Positions 1 through 12,751 of a stretch of DNA of 64,000 nt are shown piece after piece. Under the pieces are notes generated by a model that made no database searches, was not told where the DNA came from, and saw nothing but the letters and a program-made list of their open reading frames with translations. Source of the DNA: Pseudopyrenochaeta lycopersici (Eukaryota > Ascomycota > Dothideomycetes > Pleosporales > Pseudopyrenochaetaceae). The stretch is from contig NHZP01000083.1 in NCBI GenBank assembly GCA_003313425.1, forward strand, positions 62,001 through 126,000, written 5' to 3'. Position numbers and translations under genes: made by a program. Every line of letters starts with the position of its first letter. The first letter of the stretch is position 1.

Positions 1-340
1 TTAGCGAAATTTAGTAATAAGACTTGGAGATGCGAGAGATCTTAACATTATGCACCATGCACCACACACCACGATAATTCACTTCAAAACTGAGATTTTG
101 CAAAGTAGCTAGTGCATTAGCTACGTCAATTCAATGAGATTTCAGACCATTTTGTTTATTACTTTTAATCAGGCTCTATACTTACCTTCGTTTCTGGCAG
201 ACTGCACAGGCAGGACTGCTCCTGTTATTCACGCACGTTTGATTCCAACGTTACCTCTTATTCACAACACCAGAACTGCGGGATTGTGCCGAACCACCTT
301 GTTAACTCGACACTACTATTAGACTTATTACGATAATCCT
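1..340. other. Unassigned non-coding sequence
   Basis: This stretch is not obviously RIP-mutated: CA and TG dinucleotides are still present, unlike the DNA to its right. A 62-codon open frame at 134-322 has no recognisable motif and is probably chance. I see no gene, RNA or repeat here. Confidence 0.3.
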
Positions 341-999
341 TCTAGGGTTTCTTATCTTCTTTTGTTTGTCTAGGTAGTTATCCTCTAAGTCGCACACAGA
401 GCTTATAGAGCTTAATATCTAGTTAGATAGTTTCGTTAATTAAGCCGTCTAGTGTTGTAATACCTATACTAGAGCGTATTAGCTTAGTTTAGACGTCCGC
501 CTTTAGGCCTTATTTATATATAGTTTTTAGGGTGTTATTATTCTAGTTAGTTTGTCTAGTATACCCTAAAAACTTATTAGCGTAGTTAGCTATAGACTAA
601 GTTTGTCGTATATTCTAGATTTTTTATTCTGCGATAGTTATCTCGTTTAAGAGCCTAAACGCTTAGCGTATACGCGTCTTAAACTTACTAGTTTCTTTAA
701 ACGTTCTAATTAACTTCTTTAGTTTAGTTTCCTTGCTTAGGTACTTAACTAAATAAGGCTTTACCTACTTAGCGGCTTCGCCTCTTATATAGCTTATTAT
801 AAGTACTACTTAATTATTATCTTCTATAGTAGTAGTATTAAACTTAAAGAATAGGTTAAACTAAAGTAGCTATTCCTTAAGCTTAAATTAATTACTATAG
901 AAGAGGTCTCGTTTAGTAACAGCGTTACCTAGCCTAGTAGTATAGTAGACCGCGTTTTTTATATAAGTGTTACTTATCTTTAGGGTATTTAAAGTGTAA

Positions 1000-1215
1000 A
1001 GGTCTTAAAGACTATTAGTAAGGATAATTAATAAGACTATAAGGTTAGTCTTCTAGGATAGAGTAAGGGACTATATAGAAGGGAGGGGCTTAATACTAAA
1101 ATAGTAAGATAGCGCTTCTGTAAAGAGTACTAAGGGTTTAAGAATAATTAGTATTACTATTACTATACTATAGAGTATAATATTAAGTTAAATATACTAA
1201 GCTATAAAGACTTAT
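1000..1215 (+). repeat. Dispersed repeat family R1, copy A
   Basis: The segment with the core AAGGATAATTAATAAGAC followed by a GATAGAGTAAGGGACTA motif recurs at 19,135-19,350 in the same orientation and at 5,388-5,552 in the opposite orientation. It may be an LTR piece or a long terminal inverted repeat of a degraded element. All three copies differ mainly by transitions, as expected after RIP. Confidence 0.6.
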
Positions 1216-1236
1216 TATAACGATCTATATACATAA

Positions 1237-1275
1237 CGCGCTTATCGCGCTCGCTGCGAGCGCTGTAAGCGCTTA
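1237..1275. other. GC-rich perfect hairpin in AT-rich DNA
   Basis: The arms GCGCTTA and TAAGCGC enclose a second inverted repeat, GCGCTCGC against GCGAGCGC. The hairpin stands out in the surrounding TA-rich DNA. The function is unknown; it could be the end of a small inverted-repeat element. Confidence 0.4.
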
Positions 1276-3349
1276 TCCTTAGCAGAGCGATCGGTCACGT
1301 AATATGCGACAAAGTAGAACACTAGCGCTTCCTAACTAGCTGCCAGCTTCTAAGGCACTTCCTCCCTGACTAGGATTTCAGATCCTAACAGGTAGTTAAC
1401 CCGCACAGTTAGGATAGTCTTAGTTAAAGAAACTTAATTTAAAATGAAATAGACAAAATAGTAGATCCTTCTTACCTTTAGAGGAGAGGTACTACCTAAA
1501 TACATAAGCTAGATTAGGCTAGTCCTAATCTAGTTATCTAGCTAAGTAAAAGGTAAGAGGTAATAGTTACCTTTTACCTACGTCTAGTAACTTAGCAGAA
1601 TTGTTACTTTTTACCTGCGTTTAGTAACTTAGAAGGATTAAACTCTTTTACCTATGTCTAGTAACCTAAAAAGATTAAACGTAATATAACCTCCTCCTCT
1701 AAAATAGTAAGAGCCGATTATTATTCTATAAACAAAGATAGTATATTTATTTACTTTCTCTATATAAATTTTAGCGTAGGTATAGATACTTAAGTATCTT
1801 TATTTACTTTTTTAAAGTTAATAATTAATATTACGCTTATAGAACGTATATAAAGTATATCTAAATTATATATTAAATTTCTAAAGTAAATAGAGATAGA
1901 TTAGGTAAGTAGAATATAGATAAAGTTTAGGTACTAAAGTTTATAATATTAAGAGATACTATTAATAAGATCTATAGTGTAATAAATAAAGTTAAGTATA
2001 ATTCTAAGTCTAATATTTACTCTAGAAGATAGAATAACTTAAGTAAAGTTAGCTAGCGTAACTAAGGAGCTAGAGTAAAACTCTTTAGTAAAGTATAAGC
2101 TTATAATTCCTAAATACTACTATAACAGTATTATTATTTTTACTATCTTAAATTTCTTCTACTTTATAGATTATTACTAGCGCCTCTACTTTAATACTTA
2201 GTATCTTCTTCTTACTAATAGGCCTACTAGTAATTTCTTTTAGCCTTAACTAGCTCTTAAGCGTCTTACTAGTAGCGCAGATATCTAAGTATACTTTTTT
2301 TACTAACTTAATCTAGATATATAGCTAGCTTATATAAAGAGTTTATTTAATCTTCTAATTAGTAATCTTATTATATAGTATTAGGGTTAGAATACACTAG
2401 CCTAACTCCTAAATAATAGAGTACTAGCGTATTACTTACCCTAAATATTATCTAAATACTAGCTTAGCCTTCTTAGTAGTATTAGGGTTAACTAGCTCTA
2501 ATAGCGCTATAATTACTTTAGTATATATAGGACTTTTTCTATACTAATTTTGCATCCTATTATTACTAAAGATAAAGTTATTATACTAAATCTACGCTAT
2601 TTATTAGTATATACTTAGCCTAGAAGAGTAGATACTAACTATATAAACGCGTAGAGAGATAAGATATATCCTATCTTTCTGCAATCGCTGATTAGCTGCA
2701 GCGTTAGCGTAGCCCCTTTCCTCCGCAAACTTCTGCCCTATCTCTCTATAATACTAATACGCCTCTTTCTTCCTCTCTACTTCTCTACCCTCCTTACCTA
2801 TAACTAGTAATACTTACCTATTATCTTATCTATTATATCCTTATATACTAGAACTACTAGCAGGCTATCTATAGCCTAGAGAAGCACCTATAGTAGTACT
2901 ACTAGCAGCTCCCTCTTACGTAATAACGCGCGCTCCTAGTAGCGTACTAAGGCCTTACCTATAGCACCTTACTAATATAGGTTCCTCTTCTACTACTATA
3001 TAGCGCGCTAATTGCTAAGCTAGGCCCTGCGCAAGACGCGTTTCCCTACTACTACTGCGCAGCCGTACCTCTACAGGCGTAGGCGCAGGCGCAGCTGCAG
3101 CTGCAGGAGGAGTAGAAGCAGGACTAGGACTAAGACTAGGAGGGTAGTACTACTACTACGATAATACAGCGTTATAGCTTTATTAGTATATACTATAAGA
3201 TAATACGCTGCTATCTTAACTAGTAGTATAGCGTAAAGCTTACCTGCTAGTTGTCTACCTTATATTAGAAGTAGGCGACGCAGCTATAGAGGCCTGTAAA
3301 GGTATAGATATTCTTCTATAAGCGGTGCTATGTGCGCTATTTTATTATA

Positions 3350-3535
3350 TAGGAGGAGGAGTAGTAGCAGCAGCAGGAGGAGTAGTAGTAGGAAGAGTAG
3401 TAGGAGGAGGAGTAGCAGCAGCAGCAGGAGGAGCAGCAGCAGCAGGAGGAGCAGCAGCAGGAGGAGCAGCAGCAGCAGGAGGAGCAGCAGTAGGAGGAGC
3501 AGTAGCAGGAGGAGCAGCAGGCTGTTAAGTAGCAG
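3350..3535. repeat. AGC/AGG trinucleotide low-complexity tract
   Basis: This is an imperfect run of GGA, GCA and GTA triplets. It leaves two overlapping plus-strand frames open without stops, one rich in Ala/Gly and one rich in Ser/Arg. It is probably the Gln-rich or Ser-rich linker of the degraded gene that follows, not a gene itself. Confidence 0.7.
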
Positions 3536-3599
3536 GAGGAGGCTTAATAGCAGACGCTTGCTTATCTTACGTTAAGCTAGCAGGCCCTTAAGCGCGATA

Positions 3600-5390
3600 A
3601 TAGTAAGGCTATAGATTATATTACAGAGGAGATAGTAGCTAAAGACTATATAGGCTAGATTAAGAGGACGCGCTAGAAGGAGTACCTGCAGGCTTATCCT
3701 AACTAGAGGCTGCTAGCCTACGTAATCTAGCTACTAGGTAATAATAAGCCTGCACTATAGCAGCTAGTAGCTATAGTAGAGTAGGTAGTAGAGTAGGCGG
3801 TACAGGGCCTTAGTACGCTTACGATTAATACGCTACGCTAGCTGCGTAGTGCTAAGGCGCATAAGCCTAACGTACAGCTGCTAGCTAAGATGCAGAATAA
3901 GGAGAGCTAGCAGCACGCGGCTAGGCTGTAGGCTTAGCTACTCTACTTCTACCTGCGCCTAGTTATTATAGAGGAGCAACAGTAACAGGACAAGGCTAAG
4001 GTAGAGGCAGAGCACAGACTACAGTATATTGCCCGCCTGTTCCCCTAGTATAGTAGGCAGCGGCTAGCAGCTAGGAGGCTCTAGAAGCTTCTCTTGTACT
4101 ACTAAGATAGTAGTTACAGCTAGGTTACTTAAGATTAGTAGAAATACGTGCTACGGCTGTCTAAGGAGCTAATCTACTAGGAGGTCTACTACTAGCTATT
4201 TAAGAGCAGCGTAGTACACTTCCTAGCTGCACTAGGGATTAACCTAGAGACGCTGCAGCTGCGTAGAGTAGCAGAGGACTTAACGCTGCTTAGCTCGCTT
4301 ATATACTGCGTACGCGTAGTTACTACTAAAATCTTCCTCCTATTAGCGTAGCGTAGTAAATAGGGTGCTATAGAGACGCAGGTACTACTATAGAAATAAG
4401 TAAAGCACCTTATAGACAGCTTACGCAGCCCTATAAGCATAATACTAAGCCTACTAGCGTACGCTAAGTTTATCTTACTACGCACGCTAGGAAGTATTAT
4501 AGGTAGTATGTAGTAGTTAGTAGATTAATAGGCGTTCTTTATTAAGGGCAGGCTAGTTAAACTAGGGCGATTCCGCGCGATAGCGCAGGGGATTATAGCT
4601 AAGGCAGCTAGGATACTGTAGGAGTAGGTGCTCTAGGATTAGGAGGTAGGTAGTAGGTATTAAAGTATTAACCTTACTGTAATCTAGGACGACGTTACTA
4701 TAGTGCGTCGCGGGCTCTCATTTCTATTAGTAGGACTTCTCTAGGAGGGTAAGTAGTAGGCGCTGCAGTAGCTATTAACTCTACTAGCAGCGCAGCGCTT
4801 ATATAAGCGGAGAGGAGGTACAGATAGGTAGTAGGGCGAGTAGCAGGACGAGTAGCAGGACGAGTAGCAGGACAAGCAGCAGGACGAGCAGCAGGGCAAC
4901 TAGCAGCTAGTACAGTAGAATATACATAGGGTACAGCAGCACCTACGCTAGATTAATTACTTTCTTAACCTACTCTGCCTCGCTATCTACATTATAGGCG
5001 GCCAGCTAGCGCGCAGGCCTAAGCTACTATTAGTTTAGTAGCGCAATAGGGTACTCTAGGACTGTAATCTCTACGTAATTAATAGGTAGGTAACGCTAGT
5101 AACGCGCTACTACAAGACGCAGGCGCCGTAGGACTAGCTAAAGGTAGTCGCGCGCTTCCTGCTAGAGGCGGTAGGGCAGCTAATTGCAGCGTACCTACTC
5201 TACGTACAGCTACTGCAGGCGATGCTACTTAGCAGGCTGGGGAAGCAGGCGTTAGCGCACATAACTAACTACCTCTAGGCTAATAAGCAGGGCCCGTAGG
5301 AGACAGATTAATTAACGCGTGTGATAGCGGCTGAGTTAGCAGCCTAGCTAGGCACGCAGTTAACAACGCAGGACTACCGCCATACCGCTG
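3600..5390 (+). pseudogene. RIP relic resembling the N-terminal region of fungal subtelomeric RecQ-like helicases
   Basis: Reading through many TAG/TAA codons in one plus-strand frame gives a continuous protein-like sequence. It includes segments such as VVHFLAALGI, SSLIYCVRVV and SIILSLLAYAKF, which match from memory the region upstream of the helicase core in a family of fungal telomere-linked RecQ-like proteins. Most stops sit where Gln (CAA/CAG) or Trp (TGG) would be expected, consistent with RIP. I do not see the helicase motifs, so the relic is truncated or belongs to a related non-helicase gene. It lies between inverted copies of repeat R1. Confidence 0.4.
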
Positions 5391-5552
5391 TAATAGTAAT
5401 ACTAATTATTCTTAAACCCTTAGTACTCTTTACAGAAGCGCCCTCTTACTATCTTAGTATTAAACCCTCCTTCTATATAGTCTCTTACTCTATCCCAGAG
5501 AACTAACCTTGCGGTCTTATTAGTTATCCCTATTAATAGCTTTTAAGATCTT
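5388..5552 (-). repeat. Dispersed repeat family R1, copy C (inverted)
   Basis: This is the reverse complement of copy A near 1,000-1,215. With copy A it brackets a 4.2-kb block holding the helicase-like relic, so the two could be the inverted ends of one element, or two independent insertions. Confidence 0.6.
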
Positions 5553-5879
5553 TACAGTTCTTTAGCTCCTAAACTTAGTTCTATAATAACTTATATAGCT
5601 AGCTCTACTATTAACTAGCTAACTTGTTAAGGCTATTTTATAAGGAATTAACTATTACTAATAGATCTTCTACTAAGGGTTAGTTATTATATAGTTATTA
5701 GGGGTCGTGCTAATATAACTAGTGTTGCTAAGGTGCGTACTAGTGCAGCTAGTATTACTACTATCCTAAGGCTCTTGTTATCTGCATCTAGTACTCTTAT
5801 TATTATAGCTTGTACGCTTATTAGTTTAAGGGCCCTTAGTATTTATCTATTATTTTTAGGTTGTTAATCTTTCTCTTTA

Positions 5880-6129
5880 TATTATAGGCGAAGAGGCCTA
5901 GCTAATAAGTCTATATTTATCCTATACTATAGAAGGAGAAAGATAGAGAAGAGGTTATAAGTATCCTTAGAGGATATATATATATATTTATATAAGTAAA
6001 GGGGAACGTGCTCCTCTAGCTACTAACTTATATAAGCTAATAAGAAAAGGGGGTAGAGGAGATTAAGAAGTTTCTTTCCCGTGCGATAGTAGCGAAGCCT
6101 CTCCTACTTAAAGGGCGCAGCCTATTACA
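5880..6129 (+). repeat. Gypsy-type element, 5' LTR (250 bp, RIP-mutated)
   Basis: It matches the 250-bp segments at 13,212-13,461 and 31,443-31,692, which keep intact TG...CA ends (TGTTATGGGCG ... CCCATTACA). Here the start reads TATTATAGGCG, consistent with TG to TA changes. Gag-like sequence follows in the same orientation, which makes this the 5' LTR. Confidence 0.7.
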
Positions 6130-7313
6130 AAAATAATATAAAAAAAGTGCTATTTATAAGAAGAGGCTAAAACTATAAAATAGTAATTTATTAAGAAAGA
6201 TTTTAAGTAAAATACACTAAATATATTAAGAACTTTTAAAGAAAGACACTTTATTACTTATAATATAGTAAATATATATAAGTAGAGCTTAAAAGAGATA
6301 CTTATAGCTATATTAGACTATTTACGCTAATATTAAGAAGAACTAGGTAAGACTTACTTTATAGCTTTAAAGTAAAGCTATTAGTTTAGATCTTTAACTA
6401 AGAAGATATAAGTAAAGCTATAAAATATTTTATTTTAAGAAAAAAAGACGCTATCTTAAATAAAAGAATAAGCTAATATTATTTTCAAGTATTTTAAAGA
6501 ACTTAATATCTTTATAGCTTTACTAGTCTAAAGGATAGATAGAAAACTCTTACTTAGCTTAAAAAAAGATAAAAAGCTTTAGAAAAAGTATAAAGAGGAT
6601 AAAAAGAGATAAAATTTCTTAAAGAGACTTAGTAGGCCCTCTTTTACTCTGAATATAGCTAGAGTAACTTACTACTTCTATAATAAGAACAGATATTATA
6701 AAACTTAATATCTAAAGCTAAATACTAAAGAAAAGAACTTATTTACTTAAAATAAAAGAAAAGAAAAAAGTTTTAAAGACTAGAACTTTACCTTATAGCT
6801 TATCTAAAATTCTTTAAAAAAAACTTTAAAAAAAAACCTTATAAGAGGCTATTTATTCTTCTTAAGTAAAGTTATTAATAGTAGTTACTACTATTAGTAC
6901 TTTAAAAGAAATTAAGGCTTTTATAAATAGAGAGTTATAGCTTAACTTTCTATTAGTAGCTTTAGTTAAAAAGTAAGACTTAGTTATTAAGCTTATACTA
7001 GACTTCCTAGTAAAAAGTATTAGTAGTAAAGATTTAACTATTTATAGTACTATAAGAGTAAAAGTAGCTATAATAGACTTAAGAGAGTAAAAATAGGTAG
7101 AACTAGTCTCTTTTATTATAGTAGATATTAAAAAGTTTAAAATCTACTTAAGCCTACTATAAATTAATTAAGTTAACTTTAAGTTAAACTACGCTTAGTA
7201 TAGAATACTTTTCTAAAGCTCTAAAGTAAGAAATACTAAGCTTTTTAAGTAAGTTAGAATTAAGGATACTAAAGAATTTAAAAGAACTCTCTAAAGCGTA
7301 TAAATAAATATAG
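6130..7313 (+). pseudogene. Gypsy-type gag/protease relic
   Basis: A plus-strand frame read through stops carries a decayed CCHC zinc-knuckle pattern near 6,660-6,720, with Cys and His codons altered as RIP would do. Near 6,990-7,180 there is a retroviral-protease-like stretch with alternating hydrophobic segments. The element is interrupted at 7,314 by a Copia insertion and resumes at 12,752. Only about 1.6 kb of internal sequence remains in total, so most of pol is missing. Confidence 0.5.
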
Positions 7314-7318
7314 ATATA

Positions 7319-7441
7319 TGTTAGCCAACACGGTTAGCTCCTCACGTGCTCTGTTATATAAGCATCCACAGGGTATATAGTTCCCTTGTGTCTTATTTGA
7401 TAGGAATCAACCTAGTTCCTCCTGCCTGCTGCCCACCAACA
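7319..7441 (+). repeat. 5' LTR of Copia element 1
   Basis: A 123-bp direct repeat of 12,624-12,746. The sequence following it (GTTATGAGCCCGG) occupies the position of the primer-binding site; I do not assign the tRNA. Confidence 0.85.
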
Positions 7442-7657
7442 GTTATGAGCCCGGTTTGCACCTCCTAAGCTACATAACTCTGCACGAATATAGCTTTAGA
7501 CGTATAACTAATAACAACTACGTTCACCTTTACCTGTTGTGTCTATTGACAGCTAGGTTAGCGTTAAAGACCTATATAGTCAATAAGTGTCGCTATTTAA
7601 CTAGAACTGTTACTCTCCGCATAGAGATCAGTTTAGTAATTAATTACTGAGATTATA

Positions 7658-10600
7658 ATGTCGTACAACAACGCAGGAGTTACACAAGTAACTGTTTTAC
7701 TGGATAAACCAGCCGACTGGGAGTCGTGGTTCCAGCTATAACAAGAGAAAGCTGTCGTAGATGGCATTTGGAAGTACCACGACATCTTAAAACTAAAGGA
7801 TGAGCTACTAAAGCTTAGAGAACCAACTAGACCGTTACCTAGCGATATACGGCCAGGAGCGATAGAGATCAGCCAGCTAGACGCAGCTAAAAAGGTATTA
7901 TACAGTAATCTCCTTTAAGACTAGAGATACGAAAGAGCAGAGTATATAAAACTTAAGTAGAAGGATAGTAAGCTCCTTCTTAACATTAGCCGTACGATTG
8001 CTGCTTAACACCTTTACCTTATTAGTAGAAAAGATAAGGCGTACGATTAACTAGTCACTCTTAAGAAGCAGTTTGCGCTAACAGCTGCCTCACGAAGCAG
8101 AGAGCTAACTATTAAATATTAAGCTCTGTAGGACAGTCCTTAGAGTTAAGATCTTAAGTAATAGCTTAACGACTAGATTTATATTACTAACTAAGGTGGG
8201 GAGGCAGGTCTCCCTAAAACAACAGGTTATTAAGCTTAAGAGGATTTCCTAACATCTATTAGGACGATTGCCCCTGAATAGGCCGCGTCGTCGCACCATA
8301 ACCTTATTAAAAAGGAGACCTTAGATAAGGCGAATAAGATTTAACCTCTAGCAGACTATATAGCTTAGTTTAGGGTCTATTATTAATAAATTAGGCCTAG
8401 TGTAATGTCGCTTAGCACGTTTGTAACACTTAGTATTTTAAATAGAATAGACTAGAAGAACTAGAAGGACTAGAAGGAGCAGAGATTATCAAAATCAGCT
8501 TATAAGCTAGAATGTCTCTGCGGAGGTATGCATTAGTATAAGGAGTGCTGGTACCTGTTTCTAGATTATCTAAAGAGACTAGAGAGCTTTTAACCTGTTA
8601 AAGCTGTATAGGATAGGATAGCTGAGGCCTTAAAGAACCTAGAGCAGGTTAAAAGGATTAATAAGCTCCTCGCTCGTCACAGTAAGAAAATTAAGGGCGT
8701 GGATGAGCTAATAAGCCTTAACGGTGGAAAGGAGAGCTAAGGGGGCAGTTTTGCGACCTACAGCTCCTTCTCCGTTACTTAGGTGCAACTAAAAACGCTA
8801 CTAACAATTATTAATTAATGGATCCTTAACCTAGGCTCAAACATCTATATATACAATTCAAGGAGGTTTGGCTGGCGAGAGATAAGGTAGGCTATAGCCC
8901 AGGAAACAGTGCTTATAAGAGACTTAATTCTAGTAATACAGGCCTAGGGAGAGGTTGTGTTTAAGGTTAATTAACTGTCTAGAATAAGTTAGATTAAGCT
9001 AACTAATGTGGCCCTTATAGAAGGCTTCTTTATAAACGTTATAAGCCTCTTAAGATGCTGAGAGATAGGCATTTAGTTTGACTTAGGACGAGATGTTATA
9101 TACAAGCAGCATCCGTCAAACGTTACATGCCTACTTAGGTATAGAGAAGGACACTGGATCGTTAATGCTGACGAGAACGATCGTCCAGTACTGAGTAGCT
9201 TCGCAACAGCTCTTCAACGAGCGTACAAGGTCTTACAGGAAGATTGACGTCCAATTGCAGCATCTTATGTAAAAGCTTATAAGATGTTTGCACACGCGAG
9301 CAAGGAGGCAATTGATCACTTAAATGCGAACGTACGAGGAATCAACCTTGAGTAAGGAGCTCGAGCACCGCAGCTGCAAGAATGCGAGACCTGCATTAAG
9401 TCAAAGTTGACAGCTTAGGTCAGCAGGCGTCAATTAGACGATTGAGCTATAAGGCCTTTCTATAGGATTATAGTTAATCTCGTACAGCTAATCCTAACAG
9501 GAGAAACGTGCTATAACGGAGATCGTTACCTCCTGCATGCTGTATGCGAGTTCTTAAGGTAGTATAAGGCGACGACTCTTACTAATAAAACACTACCTGT
9601 CGTAATAGCAGCGTTGCGAGCGCTAATAAACAAGATTGAACGCTAGTATGGACATACTGTTGTTGTCCTTAAGGTTAACGGCGATCGCGGGTACGGCTTA
9701 CAGCTCTATAAGATCGCGAGGCAGGCTGGCCTTAAGGTTAAGCTTTAAGCCCCTGACACGCCTAAACAGCTAGAAGCCGCAGAGCAAGCAGGGAACGTGA
9801 TTATAACAAGAGCAAGATCACTTCGAATTAAGGCAGGACTGCTAAAGTCGCTGTCAAATGAGCTAGCAGTTACAGCAGCTCGAATCGTCAATGTCACGCC
9901 TACTAAGTCAATCGCATGGAAAACGCTATATGAGCTAGTCTATGGCAGGCAGCCTTCAGTTGCCCACTTCTTATAGATAGGCTGCAAAGCCTATGTCCTA
10001 AATAAGAAGCTAAAGAAAGTAGATAAGCTTAAGTCTTATACATTTATAGGATACCTTACAGGGTACGACTTAACGAATATCTTCCGCATCTAGCTGCTAA
10101 AGAAGAGCCAGGTAATACGCGTAAGAGACGTAATATTTTAGAAGAACAGCCTTTTTAACAACTATAAGAAAGCTAAGAGAGAAGCTATCGTACGAGAAGA
10201 TATTAACTATCTTAATATACCTAAGGTACAGGAGATAGAGGCTAATTAAGAGATACTGCAGAACTAGAGGCATCAGCTTAACAATAAGACAGCTCGTTCT
10301 ACAGAGATAGCTAAAAATAACATAGTAGCAGAGTTCTATAAGGACTGGGGCTTTCTACTAACACTAGAACTATTAGATTGTAGTACTGCACTACCTTAAC
10401 AGGAGGCAGGCGACGATGGAGAACTAGACTAAGCTACAGAGCTAGTAGAATAAGTTAGTGCTGAAGATTAAGGCACTGAGGAACAGGTTCAAGAACAGCT
10501 GCTTAATAAGCTGCAGACACATTATAAGGATGACACGTCTACAGTTATAAGTAGACTAGATGGACTAAGTAGGCCAGATAGACCACTTAGGCCAGCTGCA

Positions 10601-12545
10601 ACAGGCAGGCGAGGCTAACCACGAAAGCTACTATCTAAGTAGCCTAGAGGATGGAGTAATACAGATAACTATGTACCAGATTATCAGCAGAATAATGCAC
10701 TAAAGATAGCTAATCCTACTGTCAGAAGTAGCAGCAACATTATAGAAGGGAAGAGAGCTAGGAGGCTAGCTAACCAGGCCCTAGCTATATACTATAGAGC
10801 ATTTGCAGTAGTATTAAATCTAACAGCTCCTTTGAAGCTCGCAGGTAAGATGCCTAGGTCAAGGCTACATCATAACTAACTGCCAGAGCCGCCAAAGTAA
10901 TAGAAGGAAGTAAAGGATTATCCATTCAGTGCTAAGTTTAGAGAGGCAGCACGAGCAGAGCTTAACAGCTACTAGTCAAAAGATTACTTCAAGCGTACGG
11001 AGGTTACTGCAACAACAGTAGATGCTAAGGTTCTACCCCTAATGTGGGTGTTCTTATACAAGTTTAATAAAGACAGGTACCTATACAAGTTTAAGGCGCG
11101 TATATGCGTACGAGGAGACCTGCAGGAGGCATGGGGTAAGACGTATACTGTAACGTTAGCTATTAAGATCTTTTAATCTCTTGTAGCACTAGCAGCAGTA
11201 TTTAACCTAAAGATGTTTTAGTTTAACGCCCTAAACGCCTTTCTTAACGCTTAACTACTACGCAAGATATACTATCGTACGCCTGAAGGGTTTACAGACG
11301 AGTTTAGCAAGCTTCTTAAGCTTTAGCGAGCGCTCTATAGCTTTAAGGAAGCACTACTGCTGTAGTACTAAGAGCTCTTATTAACCTTAAAGAAGCTTAG
11401 GTTAAGGCCTATGCTAGGAGCACCGTGCCTATACACGAACAACCGTCTAATCGTCTTTTTCTATGTAGACGATATTGTCGTCCTCGTCCATCCGCTCAAT
11501 ATAAGCTACTACTAGACGTTTAAGCAACAGATACTTAGAACGTACGAGATCCGTAAGCTAGGCGAGCTGAAGTAGTTCCTTAGCATCTGTGTAATCTGCG
11601 AGGAGCTTACTTAATTAATCTACCTAGCACAGGACTTATTTATTAATAAGATCGCAGCGAAATTTAATCTTAAGGGAAACATAAGATACCCAGATGTGCC
11701 ACTAAGGGACAACGTCCTCCTGCCTTTAACAGAGGATTTAAGTGCTGCTCAAACATAAAGGTATTAGCAGCTAGTTAGATTACTAGCGTATATCTTAACC
11801 TTAACGCGACCAGACGTCGCGAGAGCGCACTTAATCCTTGCACGCCACCTACAGAATCTAGGGCAAAAGCACCTACACGCTGCCAACTATGTGTGGAGAT
11901 ACCTAATAGGCACAAAGTACCTAGCTATTCGAGCGTCAGGGGACATCTAGCACAGCATAACTAGCATCACATCACCAGCTCAGCAGGAGCTAGGCCAAGA
12001 ACCTCTCTTTTATAGTGCATTAGATGCGGCCTTCGCAGATAAGCCTGAAACTCGCCGAAGCTCTCAAGGCTACATCTTTAAACTATATAGACTGCCTATT
12101 AACTAGAAGGCAACAGTCTAACAATTAGTCACAAAATTAACTACTAAGGCTAAGCTACTATCTCTATCCCTTGCAGGATTAGAGATAGAATAGTAGTAAC
12201 GCTTCTTTCAAGCTATTTAATTTAACCCTAAGTTTACACCAGCACTGTAGTGTGATAACTAGCAGACTGTCTTAATTATGACAAAGGCAGTTAACAAGCT
12301 TCAGACGAAGCTGAAGCATGTGGACGTACATCATCATTGGTTACGTCAGGAGGTAGCAGAAGGCAGACTGCAGGTAGACTGGAAGGCTACTACAGAGATG
12401 CTAGCTGACGGCCTTACAAAGATCCTTAGTTGACAGAAGCACGCTGACTTCGTACGCCAGCTAGGACTAAGTAACCTATCAAGGATTCGAGAGGAATCAG
12501 AGAGTACTGCTCTCAGTCTGCAGGACCTGGGGGGGTGGTACTACT
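7658..12545 (+). pseudogene. Copia 1 gag-pol polyprotein, broken by stop codons
   Basis: The frame starts at ATG 7,658 with a gag-like N-terminus and soon meets a TAA where Gln is expected. Further TAG/TAA codons recur throughout. Readable landmarks in order are a gag region to about 8,700, integrase-like sequence around 9,060-9,960, reverse transcriptase with the active-site YVDD at about 11,460-11,475, and an RNase H C-terminus near 12,280-12,430 with the Copia-typical H-V-D and A-D-G-L-T-K signatures. The reading frame is mostly kept and damage is by nonsense and missense transitions. It cannot make a full-length protein. Confidence 0.8.
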
Positions 12546-12623
12546 AACTACAGTAGAGGCAGATGCTTAAGGACCTTCATTTACAGCTTTCGTTGCTCTT
12601 CATTCACTCAAGCTGGGGGGGTG

Positions 12624-12746
12624 TGTTAGCCAACACGGTTAGCTCCTCACGTGCTCTGTTATATAAGCATCCACAGGGTATATAGTTCCCTTGTGTCTCA
12701 TTTGATAGGAATCAACCTAGTTCCTCCTGCCTGCTGCCCACCAACA
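12624..12746 (+). repeat. 3' LTR of Copia element 1
   Basis: Nearly identical to the 5' LTR at 7,319-7,441 and followed by the target duplication ATATA. Confidence 0.85.
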
Positions 12747-12751
12747 ATATA

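Larger units (their letters stand above)
341..5879. repeat. RIP-degraded repeat-rich DNA
   Basis: CA and TG are strongly depleted and TA, TAG and CTA are everywhere on both strands, the signature of RIP. No long intact frame survives. Recognisable sub-features are listed separately: a repeat copy near 1,000, a GC-rich hairpin near 1,240, a trinucleotide tract near 3,350, a helicase-like relic at 3,600-5,390 and an inverted repeat copy near 5,390-5,550. The GC-richer part, about 2,650-5,380, is a former coding region. Confidence 0.75.
7319..12746 (+). mobile_element. Copia-type LTR retrotransposon 1 (RIP-inactivated), nested in the Gypsy relic
   Basis: Two 123-bp direct repeats (7,319-7,441 and 12,624-12,746) begin TGTTAGCC and end CCAACA. 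They are flanked by a 5-bp target duplication ATATA (7,314-7,318 and 12,747-12,751). A G-rich polypurine tract sits just before the 3' LTR, near 12,612-12,622. The LTRs seem to differ at one position only (a C/T transition), so insertion is fairly recent. The internal region is mutated enough to carry many stop codons, yet far less than the older Gypsy host around it. Confidence 0.9.

Noticed and set aside
3325..3575. Ala/Gly-rich and Ser/Arg-rich open frames
   Set aside because: Both are translations of one trinucleotide repeat tract in different frames.
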